Source: JAIXWP01 sp964428835
GTDB taxonomy: Bacteria; Bacteroidota; Bacteroidia; Flavobacteriales_D; Sanyastnellaceae
Direction: 5' to 3'
Assembly (NCBI GenBank): GCA_964428835.1
Contig: CAYRZQ010000004.1
Location: forward strand, 52,113-116,112
Length of the DNA: 64,000 nt
The position numbers were made by a program, and so were the translations under genes. Positions 52,248-61,885 of this stretch are shown here, in pieces. The notes under the pieces are model-generated. The model did no database searches and was not told where the DNA came from. It saw nothing but the letters and a program-made list of their open reading frames with translations. Each line of letters opens with the position of its first letter. Positions within the stretch are counted from its first letter, which is position 1.

Positions 52248-55200
52248 ATGCAAGATCAATCACCTTATACTCCAACTAATAAAGTACGCGTTGTCACTGC
52301 TGCCTCCTTATTTGATGGGCACGATGCAGCAATTAATATTATGCGTCGTATCATCCAATCTACTGGCTGCGAGGTCATACACCTTGGACATGATAGAAGC
52401 GCTGAAGAGGTCGTGAATTGCGCTATTCAAGAGGACGCGCAAGCAATAGCAATGACAAGCTATCAAGGAGGGCACGTAGAGTACTTTAAGTACATGAAGG
52501 ATTTGCTTCAGCAAAAAGGAGCACCCCACATTCGAATCTTCGGTGGCGGTGGCGGAACGATTCTGCCAGAAGAAATTCATGAACTGCATGAATATGGAAT
52601 CACCAGAATCTATCACCCCGACGATGGAAGAGCAATGGGACTGCAAGGCATGATCAATGACTTAGTTCAAAAAGCTGATTATACCATTGGCGAACATCTC
52701 AACGGTGAACTCACCCACCTCTCAGTAAACGACCATCCTTCTATCGCTCGCTTGATTAGTGCAGCAGAAAACTTTCCTGATTTAAATAAAGGTATATTTG
52801 ATAAAATAAAAGAGCGCGCGGCAAATTCTAAAACACCAGTATTGGGAATTACCGGAACAGGCGGAGCTGGAAAATCTTCTATGGTAGATGAGCTCGTGAG
52901 AAGATTCTTACTTGACTTTCCAGAAAAACATATTGGGATCGTTAGCGTTGATCCTTCGAAAAGAAAAACAGGAGGAGCGCTATTGGGTGATAGAATTCGC
53001 ATGAACTCTATCAAAAATCCAAGGGTTTATATGCGCTCTCTTGCAACAAGGCAATCAAATCTTGCCCTTAGTAAGTATGTTGCAGAAGCCGTGGCCGTGT
53101 TAAAGGCCGCTGGATTTGATTTAATCATTCTCGAGACATCAGGCATCGGTCAAAGCGATACTGAAATCATGGATCACAGCGATGTAGCTTTGTATATCAT
53201 GACACCTGAGTTTGGCGCTGCGACTCAACTCGAGAAAATTGATATGCTCGACTTCGCAGATGTCGTCGCCATAAATAAATTCGATAAGAGAGGCGCCCTC
53301 GATGCGTTAAGAGATGTTCGCAAACAATACAAACGCAATCATCAACTTTGGGATGCGGAAGATGATAGCCTGCCAGTAGTAGGTACTATCGCTTCACAAT
53401 TTAATGACCCCGGAACGAACGAGCTTTACAAAAAACTCATCGATAAAATAGAAGCTAAAAAGCCATCTGGACTTAGTAGCAGTTTTACAATAACTAAAGA
53501 AATGAGCGAGAAGATTTATATCATCCCGCCTCATCGAACGCGCTATCTAAGCGAGATTTCAGAAAATAATCGCGCCTATGACCAATGGGCAGTTTCTCAA
53601 TCAAAGACTGCTGAGAAATTATATTTTCTAAATGGATCTATCTCGCTTATTGAAGAACAAATACACTCTGCAAAAGAGACAGAAAAAGCTTCTTTAGAGG
53701 AATCTTTAAATATTCTAAAGGGTTCTTTTGATAGAATTAAGTTAGACCTAGACCCACATAACTGGGAGATTATTCAGACGTGGCATTCAAAGATGCAAGC
53801 CTATAAGGACGCGGAATATAAATTCCAAGTCCGTGACAAGGTGATAAAAATTCAAACGCACACTGAGAGTTTGTCGCATAGTCTCATTCCGAAAGTAGCA
53901 ACACCCAAGTATAGCTCGTGGGGCGATATACTTAAATGGGTATTGCAGGAGAATGTGCCGGGAGAATTCCCTTATACCGCAGGTATTTATCCATTCAAAC
54001 GCGAGGGTGAAGATCCTACACGGATGTTCGCTGGCGAAGGTGGGCCAGAGCGCACCAACCGTCGTTTTCACTACGTAAGCTTGGCTATGCCTGCAAAGCG
54101 CCTCAGCACCGCCTTTGATAGTGTCACATTATATGGCAATGATCCTGACCACCGTCCGGATATTTATGGAAAGGTAGGTAACTCCGGGGTGAGCATTTGC
54201 TGCCTCGACGACGCAAAAAAACTTTATAGCGGTTTTGATTTAGCAGATCCAAAGACAAGCGTATCCATGACCATCAATGGTCCGGCACCGATGCTATTGG
54301 GCTTCTTTATGAATGCTGCCATAGACCAACAATGTGAGAAGTATATTCGAGCAAATGGACTCGAAAATCTCGTTGAAGAAAAACTTCACGCCAAGTGGGA
54401 AAGCAAAGGTCTTCAAAGGCCGCGTTATCAAGGAAGTCTGCCAGAAGGCAACGATGGTTTAGGACTAATGCTTCTTGGAATAACAGGAGATGAAGTGCTA
54501 GAGCCACAGGTATATGGAGAAATAAAAAAGGCAACGCTTGCCGCGGTGAGAGGCACAGTGCAAGCGGATATCTTAAAAGAAGATCAAGCTCAAAACACTT
54601 GTATCTTCTCAACCGAATTCGCACTTCGCCTAATGGGTGACGTTCAAGAATATTTTATTGAAAATAAAGTAAGAAACTTCTACTCGGTTTCAATCAGTGG
54701 TTATCACATAGCGGAGGCAGGCGCCAATCCTATCACACAGTTGGCATTTACTCTAGCAAATGGATTTACCTACGTAGAGTACTATCTCAGCAGAGGAATG
54801 GACATCAATGAGTTTGGTCCTAACCTGAGTTTCTTCTTTTCAAATGGCGTAGATCCAGAATATGCTGTAATTGGTCGCGTGGCGCGCCGAATCTGGGCTA
54901 AAGCCATTGCAAAAAAGTATAAGGGCAATGCACGCGCGCAGATGTTGAAGTATCACATCCAAACGAGCGGTCGCTCACTGCACGCACAAGAAATCGACTT
55001 CAATGATATTCGCACTACACTCCAAGCATTGTATGCGATTTACGACAACTGCAACTCGCTTCACACCAACGCCTATGACGAGGCAATCACCACTCCAACA
55101 GAGGAAAGCGTGCGCAGAGCTATGGCAATACAGCTGATTATTAACAAAGAATTGGGACTTGCAAAAAATGAAAACCCGCTGCAAGGTAGCTTTATCATCG

Positions 55201-55649
55201 ATGAATTGACCGACTTGGTGGAAGAAGCTGTATTGTCTGAATTCGATAGAATAACTGAACGCGGTGGCGTTTTAGGTTCGATGGAGACCATGTATCAGAG
55301 AAGTAAGATTCAGGAAGAATCTCTTTATTATGAAACGTTGAAACACAACGGCGATTATCCTATTATCGGTGTCAACACCTTCCTGAGTTCAAAAGGTTCT
55401 CCAACGATTCTTCCCAAAGAAGTAATTAGAGCCACAACGGAAGAAAAAGAATATCAAATAAGCATGCTTCAAAATTTACAGACATGCAATGAGCAGCGTT
55501 CAAAAGCTGCTATTGGGAAAGTCCAGGAAGCTGCAATACAGAATAAAAACATGTTTGTCGAGCTAATGGAAGCAACAAAATACTGCTCCCTTGGTCAACT
55601 TACCTCTGCGCTTTTCGCGGTTGGCGGACAATATAGAAGGAATATGTAA
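52248..55649 (+). CDS. icmF: Fused B12-dependent isobutyryl-CoA mutase IcmF
   Basis: The protein has 1133 residues. Its N-terminal B12-binding domain has LFDGHDAAINIMRR (DxH base-off motif) and FGGGGGTILPEE. A MeaI-type G domain follows, with GITGTGGAGKSSMVDEL (P-loop), ETSGIGQSDTEI and NKFDKRGALDAL. The C-terminal half is the mutase TIM barrel with YPFKREGEDPTRMFAGEGGP and GVSICCLDD. The single-chain order (B12, G protein, mutase) matches IcmF, which interconverts isobutyryl- and n-butyryl-CoA; some members also act on isovaleryl-CoA. The start is the ATG at 52248, after a good promoter. Exonuclease III follows one base after its stop. Confidence 0.94.
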   Translation: MQDQSPYTPTNKVRVVTAASLFDGHDAAINIMRRIIQSTGCEVIHLGHDRSAEEVVNCAIQEDAQAIAMTSYQGGHVEYFKYMKDLLQQKGAPHIRIFGGGGGTILPEEIHELHEYGITRIYHPDDGRAMGLQGMINDLVQKADYTIGEHLNGELTHLSVNDHPSIARLISAAENFPDLNKGIFDKIKERAANSKTPVLGITGTGGAGKSSMVDELVRRFLLDFPEKHIGIVSVDPSKRKTGGALLGDRIRMNSIKNPRVYMRSLATRQSNLALSKYVAEAVAVLKAAGFDLIILETSGIGQSDTEIMDHSDVALYIMTPEFGAATQLEKIDMLDFADVVAINKFDKRGALDALRDVRKQYKRNHQLWDAEDDSLPVVGTIASQFNDPGTNELYKKLIDKIEAKKPSGLSSSFTITKEMSEKIYIIPPHRTRYLSEISENNRAYDQWAVSQSKTAEKLYFLNGSISLIEEQIHSAKETEKASLEESLNILKGSFDRIKLDLDPHNWEIIQTWHSKMQAYKDAEYKFQVRDKVIKIQTHTESLSHSLIPKVATPKYSSWGDILKWVLQENVPGEFPYTAGIYPFKREGEDPTRMFAGEGGPERTNRRFHYVSLAMPAKRLSTAFDSVTLYGNDPDHRPDIYGKVGNSGVSICCLDDAKKLYSGFDLADPKTSVSMTINGPAPMLLGFFMNAAIDQQCEKYIRANGLENLVEEKLHAKWESKGLQRPRYQGSLPEGNDGLGLMLLGITGDEVLEPQVYGEIKKATLAAVRGTVQADILKEDQAQNTCIFSTEFALRLMGDVQEYFIENKVRNFYSVSISGYHIAEAGANPITQLAFTLANGFTYVEYYLSRGMDINEFGPNLSFFFSNGVDPEYAVIGRVARRIWAKAIAKKYKGNARAQMLKYHIQTSGRSLHAQEIDFNDIRTTLQALYAIYDNCNSLHTNAYDEAITTPTEESVRRAMAIQLIINKELGLAKNENPLQGSFIIDELTDLVEEAVLSEFDRITERGGVLGSMETMYQRSKIQEESLYYETLKHNGDYPIIGVNTFLSSKGSPTILPKEVIRATTEEKEYQISMLQNLQTCNEQRSKAAIGKVQEAAIQNKNMFVELMEATKYCSLGQLTSALFAVGGQYRRNM

Positions 55650-55650
55650 T

Positions 55651-56421
55651 ATGAAAATTATTTCATTTAACGTCAATGGAATAAGAGCCATTGCGAAGAA
55701 AAGTTTGTTTGAGGACCTAAAAACAATGAATCCAGATATTATTGGCTTTCAAGAAACAAAAGCTAATAATGATCAGGTGAGAGAAACCCTTGGAAGCGTT
55801 GATGGTTACCACCTATACGTCTCCTCAGCAGAAAGGCCTGGTTATAGCGGTACGGCAGTTCTTTCAAAAACCAAAGCAATATCGTTCAAAGAGGGCTTGG
55901 GTATTGAAGAGCATGATAAGGAAGGGCGAACCATTACCCTAGAATTTGAAAAATTCTTCTTGATCAACTCATACATCCCAAACAGTGGAAGCGAATTGGC
56001 TCGCCTCGACTACAGAGAAAAATGGGATGCCGACATGCTTGCCTTCATTCAAAACTTAGAAAAAACAAAACCAGTAATGCTAATGGGAGACCTCAATGTG
56101 GCTCATCAGCCCATTGATCTCGCGAATCCCAAATCCAACTATAATAAGTCGGCGGGATACACTCAAAGAGAAATTGATGGTCTGAGCAATTATCTAAAGG
56201 CTGGCATGATTGATACGTTCAGACACCTCTATCCGGACACTGTGAAATACAGCTGGTGGAGTGCGCGATTCAATAGCAGAGCGAAGAATGTGGGCTGGCG
56301 TATTGACTACTGTTTGATCACAAAAGGGCTTCTCCCCTATTTGAATGATGCCTTCATTCTCAATGAAGTTTCTGGCTCTGACCATTGCCCGGTAGGCGTT
56401 ACGTTGAATATTTCCAACTGA
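55651..56421 (+). CDS. xth: Exodeoxyribonuclease III
   Basis: The protein has 256 residues from the ATG at 55651, directly after the icmF stop; the longer frame inside icmF is not needed. Exonuclease/AP-endonuclease motifs are present: FNVNGIRAI, GFQETKAN (Glu metal ligand), MGDLNVAHQPIDL and the C-terminal VSGSDHCPVGV (Asp-His pair). It removes AP sites and 3' blocks in DNA repair. Its 3' end overlaps the convergent neighbour by 85 bp. Confidence 0.95.
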   Translation: MKIISFNVNGIRAIAKKSLFEDLKTMNPDIIGFQETKANNDQVRETLGSVDGYHLYVSSAERPGYSGTAVLSKTKAISFKEGLGIEEHDKEGRTITLEFEKFFLINSYIPNSGSELARLDYREKWDADMLAFIQNLEKTKPVMLMGDLNVAHQPIDLANPKSNYNKSAGYTQREIDGLSNYLKAGMIDTFRHLYPDTVKYSWWSARFNSRAKNVGWRIDYCLITKGLLPYLNDAFILNEVSGSDHCPVGVTLNISN

Positions 56422-57440
56422 TTGAGTACCTCAATAGGAATGTGAATTTCTTTGATGGCCTCAAGCAGGTGCATTTCATAGATGGATTGTTTTTTTAAAT
56501 CCAAGCTCAACTCTAATCCAAGCAGGAGTCGGTGGTGTAGCGGAGACTTTACGATTTGGGACCAAACAAAAGTTCCCTTTTCGGGATCGTAAGACGCAGC
56601 ATGGCGCACCCCATTTACATCTATTTCATAAAACATGGGATAACGGTAAAACTGCGATTGTTCTACGCCAGGATTAAAAGCATAATGAAGAGGGTATATT
56701 CGAGTCTGCCCAGTAAGACCACTTGAATTTAACCAATCTACCAATTTGAAAAAGTTTGTTTTAAAAGCTGCGCTTTCAGTTTTTCCAAATTCGTAGTTTT
56801 TTATTGGCTTCCATCTTTTTGTAGAATCCTTAAACTGGAAGTTTCCAAACCTCAGCTTATAGCCAAAGACCTTCAAATCATCTAAGACATAACCAGGGTA
56901 ATAATATTGCAGCCCCATCCTTTTAGCCACCTCTATTTCCTTGATGATCGTAAAATTTCCGAGAGAATCTTTATAATAACTTTTATCGTGTAGCCCAAGC
57001 AAACTGGCCATGGAGTTTTGTCCTACATCAAAAAAACTCACCGCAACGAGTTTATCTCCGTCGTAAACCCTAATGGAGAAGGTTTTAAATGAATTATCGC
57101 CTCTTGCACTCAAAATAGCCTCTTCGAGACTGGGGTAAATAAAGGCTTGGAAATCATCTTTTTGATTCTTGTATAGCTCTTCGGCATCTTGATCAATATC
57201 ACAAGGACACATTTGCCATCTAAATCGCTCTTCATTTATGCGGTTCACTTTTCGAAGAGATTTTGAAAACTCATGATTCGCAAGAGGCAAGCGCACATGC
57301 ACAGGACTGAATAGATCTCCTTTTACGCAGATATACTCAGGCTTATTCATAAATCTTGCGCCCCTAAACCAGCCAGCCGCCAAAAGCTTATCATAAGCCG
57401 CGGCCGACAATTGAAGCGCCTCTTTTGATTTCAATAACAT
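56337..57440 (-). CDS. Arginyl-tRNA--protein transferase-like protein
   Basis: The protein has 367 residues. The middle part resembles the C-terminal GNAT-like half of ATE/Bpt transferases: DGDKLVAVSFFDVGQNSMAS, LLGLHDKSYYKDSLGNFTII, KEIEVAKRMGLQYYYPGYVL. The N-terminal half has FRWQMCPCDI, which carries the CPxC-like pair, near a Cys-rich region where ATE enzymes bind Fe-S. The C-terminal 120 residues differ from E. coli-type Bpt. It may transfer Leu or Arg to protein N-termini, or may be a diverged homologue of unknown use. Its last 85 bp overlap the end of exonuclease III. Confidence 0.7.
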   Translation of the reverse strand: MLLKSKEALQLSAAAYDKLLAAGWFRGARFMNKPEYICVKGDLFSPVHVRLPLANHEFSKSLRKVNRINEERFRWQMCPCDIDQDAEELYKNQKDDFQAFIYPSLEEAILSARGDNSFKTFSIRVYDGDKLVAVSFFDVGQNSMASLLGLHDKSYYKDSLGNFTIIKEIEVAKRMGLQYYYPGYVLDDLKVFGYKLRFGNFQFKDSTKRWKPIKNYEFGKTESAAFKTNFFKLVDWLNSSGLTGQTRIYPLHYAFNPGVEQSQFYRYPMFYEIDVNGVRHAASYDPEKGTFVWSQIVKSPLHHRLLLGLELSLDLKKQSIYEMHLLEAIKEIHIPIEVLNQLEIFNVTPTGQWSEPETSLRMKASFK

Positions 57441-57549
57441 AGCACTAAAGTATGAATCAATTTCTTAATCCTAGCTAACCTAGAATTAATATACAAGCAA
57501 TTTTTAAGGAAAGCTAAGCAATTTTCTTTGGACTATAAAATTTAGTGAA

Positions 57550-57720
57550 ATGAGCTCACCAAAAAACATTCGATTTTACGACAATGGCATCACCAGAGAG
57601 TTGATGGCTGTGATTTCTTTTTTGAAAAGAGAAAACAATGGGGAGTATCTATATACCCAATGTGGCCAGCGCATCAGCCTGGAACAATTGGAGAGCATAA
57701 ATGGAATTCGTTTTAGTTAA
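57550..57720 (+). CDS. Small orphan protein, 56 residues
   Basis: This frame has an ATG and a TAA 57 codons later, in a region with no longer ORF on either strand. The sequence begins SSPKNIRFYDNGITREL and ends LEQLESINGIRFS. It is amphipathic, with one helical segment (LMAVISFLKRE), a Cys-containing YTQCGQRISL and no signal peptide. A rho-independent terminator lies 30 bp after the stop, which supports a real transcript ending here. I do not recognise a family. Confidence 0.6.
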   Translation: MSSPKNIRFYDNGITRELMAVISFLKRENNGEYLYTQCGQRISLEQLESINGIRFS

Positions 57721-57750
57721 TTGGTTAATAAGGTTATCTTGTCTTCATGT

Positions 57751-57786
57751 AAAAAAGCCATCGAAACGTCGATGGCTTTTTTTTTT
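57751..57786 (+). terminator. Rho-independent terminator after the small ORF
   Basis: AAAAAAGCCATCGA, loop AACG, TCGATGGCTTTT is a perfect stem of at least 8 bp followed by about ten T. Confidence 0.9.
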
Positions 57787-57804
57787 ATTCAAAAAAATAA
57801 AATC

Positions 57805-57854
57805 CTCCTAAAAAAAGAAATCCCCCGGGACTCCTAGAGTACACCGAGGGACTT
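57805..57854 (-). terminator. Probable terminator of the FAS1 gene
   Basis: On the minus strand AAGTCCCTCGG pairs with CCGGGGGATTT (11 pairs with two G-T), with a loop of about 15 bases, followed by TCTTTTTTT. It lies about 110 bp after the FAS1-domain gene. Confidence 0.65.
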
Positions 57855-57967
57855 CCTCATCACTACTAACTCTCTACAACTATTCAAATCGTATAATCCA
57901 ATTGGATTATCTAGTTGCTTCTTTTTATTAAACCGTAACGGTTCGAATTAGTTCAGTGCGATTAAAA

Positions 57968-60900
57968 TTATTGTTTGATGAATGCAGAAACTTTAACACT
58001 GCTTTCGTTCATCAAGCGTACGTTGTAAACACCAGCATTCAAGCCAGATACATTCAATTGGTTCAAACCACCATTGAAAATACCTTCCATTACACGTGCG
58101 CCAGTCATGCTAACGATTTCATACATTACTCTGTCATATCCAGAAAGATCAATATTCAAAGTTTCACCAACTGGATTTGGGAACAACGTCATAACAGTAG
58201 TTTCTTCTGCTTCTTCTACGTTAGTAGGAATAGAAAGAACTGCGTCAATTACGTGTACAACTCCGTTGTCAGTAACGATGTCCGCTATAATAACCTCTGC
58301 ATCGTTGATGAACACACCATCAGCTGTAATGTTTACAACCACGTTTGAACCTTGAAGAGTCTCGATAACTTGACCGTCTTCCAAATCAGTTGACAATGCA
58401 ACGCTACCTACAGCGTGGTAAGTAAGAATTTGTGTCAAAAGAGGAAGGTCAGCGAGTAATGCTTCGATTGTTCCAGCAGGAAGAGCACTGAACGCTGCAT
58501 CCGTTGGTGCAAACACTGTGAATTCTCCTGCCATATCGTTCAACGTTAGATCCAAGTTGGTAGCCGCAAGAGCACCTTCAAGAGTGTTGTGAACTTCGCT
58601 GTTTGCTATCACACCCCATACTGTAGTTGGTACCAACACAGCATCAATAACGTGAACAACACCATTTGATGTGCGGATGTCAGCTATTGTTACTTGAGCG
58701 TCGTCTACGAACACACCATCAGGAGTAATTGAAATAGTAACATCAGCACCATAAAGTGTTTGAATAACTTGTCCATCTTCAAGTGATGAAGAAAGAGCCT
58801 CTCCTTCAATAACGTGGAACAACAAGATTTGTGTCAAGTTTCCAGAAGGATCTGCCAAAAGATCTGCAATCAAACCTGCTGGTAGAGCATTGAACGCTGC
58901 ATCAGTTGGGGCAAACAAAGTGAATGAGCCTGGGCTGTCAAGTGTACCATCCAAGTCAGCTGCTTCGAGAGCAGTCTGGAGGGTGTTGTGTACAGCGCTG
59001 TTAGAAACAACATCAAAGATTGTTGGTGGAATTAATACCGCATCAATTACGTGAACTACACCGTTTGAACCGATAAGATCTTGTACAACAACTTTAGCAT
59101 TGTTGATGAATACACCTTGGTTAGCACCAGTTGTAACAATGTTTACAGTTACGTTGATACCGCTAAGTGTAGTAAGAACTTCGTCATCTACAAGCTCAGC
59201 AGCGAGCTCTTCGAAACCGAGAACGTGGTAAAGTAGGATATCTGTAAGAAGACCATTTGGATCTGCCAATAAAGCTTCAACTGTTCCTTCTGGAAGAGCT
59301 TCGAATGCCGCATCGGTTGGAGCAAATACAGTGTAGTTTCCTTCCAAATCCAAGTCAACATTAAGACCAGAAGCTTCAATAGCAGCTTCTAGAGTAGTGT
59401 GTGTTGGGCTATCTACGATGATGTCCCAAACTGAATTTTCAAGAGCAGGTTGTGGCAAAAGAACAGCGTCAATTACGTGAACAACACCATTATCAGCTTC
59501 AATATCTGCAACAGTTACCAATGCATCATTGATTCTCACTTGGCCATTTTCAATAGACACCACTACATCTTGACCTTGAAGTGTTACAATTTCCTGACCG
59601 TCAGAAAGCATGTCGCTTGTAAGAACTGAACCTGCTACGTGATACAAAAGAATTTGAGCTAGATCAGAAGTTGGACCAGCCAAGAGTGCTTCAACTGTTC
59701 CAGCTGGAAGTGCATTGAAAGCTTCGTCAGTTGGTGCAAAAACTGTGAAGGTACCAGGACCAGCAAGAACATCTGCCAATTCCGCGTCGATTACAGCTGC
59801 CTCAAGAGTATTGTGATCATCACTGTTAGCGATGATATCAAGAACAGTGTTTGACTCTGGTTGTGGGAGCAATACAGCACTTAATACGTGAACCACTCCG
59901 TTAGAAGCCTGAATATCCGCGAATTCTACCAACGCATTGTTGATGAATACACCATTATCAATTGTCACTAGAACAGACGCACCGTTTAATGTTACGAGTT
60001 CTTGACCATCAGAGAGCATTGAAGATTCAAATACTCCACCAGTAACGTGATACAATAAGATTTCAGTTAGCAAGCCATTTGGATCAGCCAAAAGACCTTC
60101 TACTGTTCCTGCAGGAAGTGCATCGAATGCAGCATCTGTTGGTGCAAACAATGTCAAATCAACACCTTCTGTAAGGTCAACGTTCAAACCAGATTCGAGC
60201 AAAGCAATCTCGAGAACTGTGTGGTCTGGGCTATTTTCTACGATTTCAAAAATAGTTGGCAACGCTGGTGGGAATGGGTTTAGAACTGCATCGATGATGT
60301 GAACTACACCATTGTCTGCTTCCAAATCTGTAATGATAATTTGAGCGTCGTTTACGAAGACTGCACTACCAGCAAAAGTGAAAGTGATATCTTCACCATA
60401 CAAGGTAGTTACAATTTGATTGTCCTCAATTGAACCTGCGAGAACAGTTCCATCAACTACGTGATAGAATAGGATCTCTGTAAGCAATCCTGTTGGATCC
60501 TCGAGAAGCGCTGTCAACAAGCCTTCTGGAAGGAGGTTGAAAGCATCATCGTTTGGAGCGAACACTGTGTAAGGACCGCCTTCGGCTAATGTTGTTGCAA
60601 GACCTGCTGCATCAACAGCCGCCTCAAGGGTGTTCAAATCAGGATGGTTAGCTATTACATCATAGACTGTGTTTGACAAAACAGCCTGTGGCAATAATAC
60701 CGCATCAATAACGTGTACAACGCCATTGTCAGCAGCGATATCTGCAAATGTCACCACCGCATTATTGATTAGAACTTGAGCACCTAATGTTACAGTCACG
60801 TTTTCGCCCTGAATGGTAGGTACTGATGCACCGTCCTGCAAATCACCTGAAAAAACAGCTGTTGAAAGAACATGGTACAATAAAATTGTAGTAAGATCAC

Positions 60901-61141
60901 CCGTTGGATCAGCTAACAAAGCATCAATGGTTCCTTCTGGCAATGCGTTAAATGCATCATCAGTTGGCGCAAAAACAGTAAATGGACCTGGTCCTGACAA
61001 AGTTCCGGCAAGATCAGCCTCAATGACTGCTGCCTCAAGAATCGTGTGGTTAGGACTGTCAACTACGACGTCCAAAACCGTTTGAGCTTTCATTTGAAAA
61101 GCCATCACTGCCGCAAAAAGCAACGTAGAGATTTTCCTCAT
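57968..61141 (-). CDS. T9SS-secreted protein with seven fasciclin (FAS1) domains
   Basis: The protein has 1057 residues. A signal peptide of 1-19 (ending FQMKAQ) is followed by seven tandem FAS1 domains of about 135 residues. Each begins like VLDVVVDSPNHTILEAAV and contains FTVFAPTDDAFNALP and NGVVHVIDAVLLP. FAS1 domains bind other cell-surface molecules and are common in adhesins. The final 75 residues (LFPNPVGETLNIDLSG to VKVSAFIKQ) form a T9SS sorting domain. It is a single gene; the domains are all different enough that they are not a recent expansion. Confidence 0.93.
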   Translation of the reverse strand: MRKISTLLFAAVMAFQMKAQTVLDVVVDSPNHTILEAAVIEADLAGTLSGPGPFTVFAPTDDAFNALPEGTIDALLADPTGDLTTILLYHVLSTAVFSGDLQDGASVPTIQGENVTVTLGAQVLINNAVVTFADIAADNGVVHVIDAVLLPQAVLSNTVYDVIANHPDLNTLEAAVDAAGLATTLAEGGPYTVFAPNDDAFNLLPEGLLTALLEDPTGLLTEILFYHVVDGTVLAGSIEDNQIVTTLYGEDITFTFAGSAVFVNDAQIIITDLEADNGVVHIIDAVLNPFPPALPTIFEIVENSPDHTVLEIALLESGLNVDLTEGVDLTLFAPTDAAFDALPAGTVEGLLADPNGLLTEILLYHVTGGVFESSMLSDGQELVTLNGASVLVTIDNGVFINNALVEFADIQASNGVVHVLSAVLLPQPESNTVLDIIANSDDHNTLEAAVIDAELADVLAGPGTFTVFAPTDEAFNALPAGTVEALLAGPTSDLAQILLYHVAGSVLTSDMLSDGQEIVTLQGQDVVVSIENGQVRINDALVTVADIEADNGVVHVIDAVLLPQPALENSVWDIIVDSPTHTTLEAAIEASGLNVDLDLEGNYTVFAPTDAAFEALPEGTVEALLADPNGLLTDILLYHVLGFEELAAELVDDEVLTTLSGINVTVNIVTTGANQGVFINNAKVVVQDLIGSNGVVHVIDAVLIPPTIFDVVSNSAVHNTLQTALEAADLDGTLDSPGSFTLFAPTDAAFNALPAGLIADLLADPSGNLTQILLFHVIEGEALSSSLEDGQVIQTLYGADVTISITPDGVFVDDAQVTIADIRTSNGVVHVIDAVLVPTTVWGVIANSEVHNTLEGALAATNLDLTLNDMAGEFTVFAPTDAAFSALPAGTIEALLADLPLLTQILTYHAVGSVALSTDLEDGQVIETLQGSNVVVNITADGVFINDAEVIIADIVTDNGVVHVIDAVLSIPTNVEEAEETTVMTLFPNPVGETLNIDLSGYDRVMYEIVSMTGARVMEGIFNGGLNQLNVSGLNAGVYNVRLMNESSVKVSAFIKQ

Positions 61142-61309
61142 GTTTAGATTTTGTTTTAAATAATTAATAATGTGATTAGGAATAGTTTGTAATCAAACTC
61201 GTGTTGTACAACATTAGCTATACAATTTTGTTCAGCGAATTCCCTCGTCCATTAAACAATAAAATTGCGGTACAGGTGTTATTTTTGAAATATTTTCACA
61301 ATAAACAAA

Positions 61310-61828
61310 ATGAGTACAGTAATCAAGATACAAGCACTAATTTGGATTTCAATATTATGCATTGTTTCTTTATCCAATGCACAAATTTCTATAAATAACT
61401 ATCCCAAACAATTCGAGTGTCAAATTGATGCCATCAGCGAGATTGAAACACCAAAAGCTGTTTCAACTTGTGGAACAGTTTCTTCAACATTTTCTGATCA
61501 AATTTTCTCTGGAGGCTGTCTCGGAACTTTGGTACGAACCTATTCATTCAAAGATGATTGCGGTAATACAGCGAGCGCCGAACAATACATTTCACTTAAA
61601 GACAACTTACCTCCAGATCTCATCGGACAAGCAAAAGACCTTACGGTGAAAAAAGGTCAACCCATCCCCCCTGCTGCTAACTTAAGTTCGCGTGACAACA
61701 GCGGTCAAAACTTTCCTGTCACTGTAAAAGAAGAATCAAGCCCCAATCTGATTACTCGATATTATGCGTGCGAAGACGCTTGCGGAAACAAAATTGAAAT
61801 TATCCAAAGAATCACAATCGAAAATTGA
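61310..61828 (+). CDS. Small secreted HYR-like domain protein
   Basis: The protein has 172 residues. The signal peptide ends SLSNAQ (about residue 25). Two domains resemble those of the giant adhesin: GGCLGTLVRTYSFKDDCGNT and YACEDACGNKIEIIQRIT are the same Cys-pair strands, with a VKKGQPIPP linker. There is no T9SS sorting domain, so it may stay periplasmic, use another route or be a remnant of a larger gene. It is divergent from the FAS1 gene by 168 bp. Confidence 0.75.
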   Translation: MSTVIKIQALIWISILCIVSLSNAQISINNYPKQFECQIDAISEIETPKAVSTCGTVSSTFSDQIFSGGCLGTLVRTYSFKDDCGNTASAEQYISLKDNLPPDLIGQAKDLTVKKGQPIPPAANLSSRDNSGQNFPVTVKEESSPNLITRYYACEDACGNKIEIIQRITIEN

Positions 61829-61855
61829 TTATTCACATTTTATCAACTTCTTTTT

Positions 61856-61863
61856 TACATTTG
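61856..61863 (+). promoter_or_regulatory. Candidate -7 element of the 2OG-oxygenase operon
   Basis: TACATTTG fits TAnnTTTG and ends 22 bp before the ATG at 61886. The nearest upstream TTG is about 28 bp away, beyond the usual range. Confidence 0.4.
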
Positions 61864-61885
61864 GCAAAACCAAAAAAGAAAAGAG

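Noticed and set aside
55591..55650. Longer N-terminus of exonuclease III
   Set aside because: The extra residues lie within icmF, and the family begins at MKIISFNVNG.
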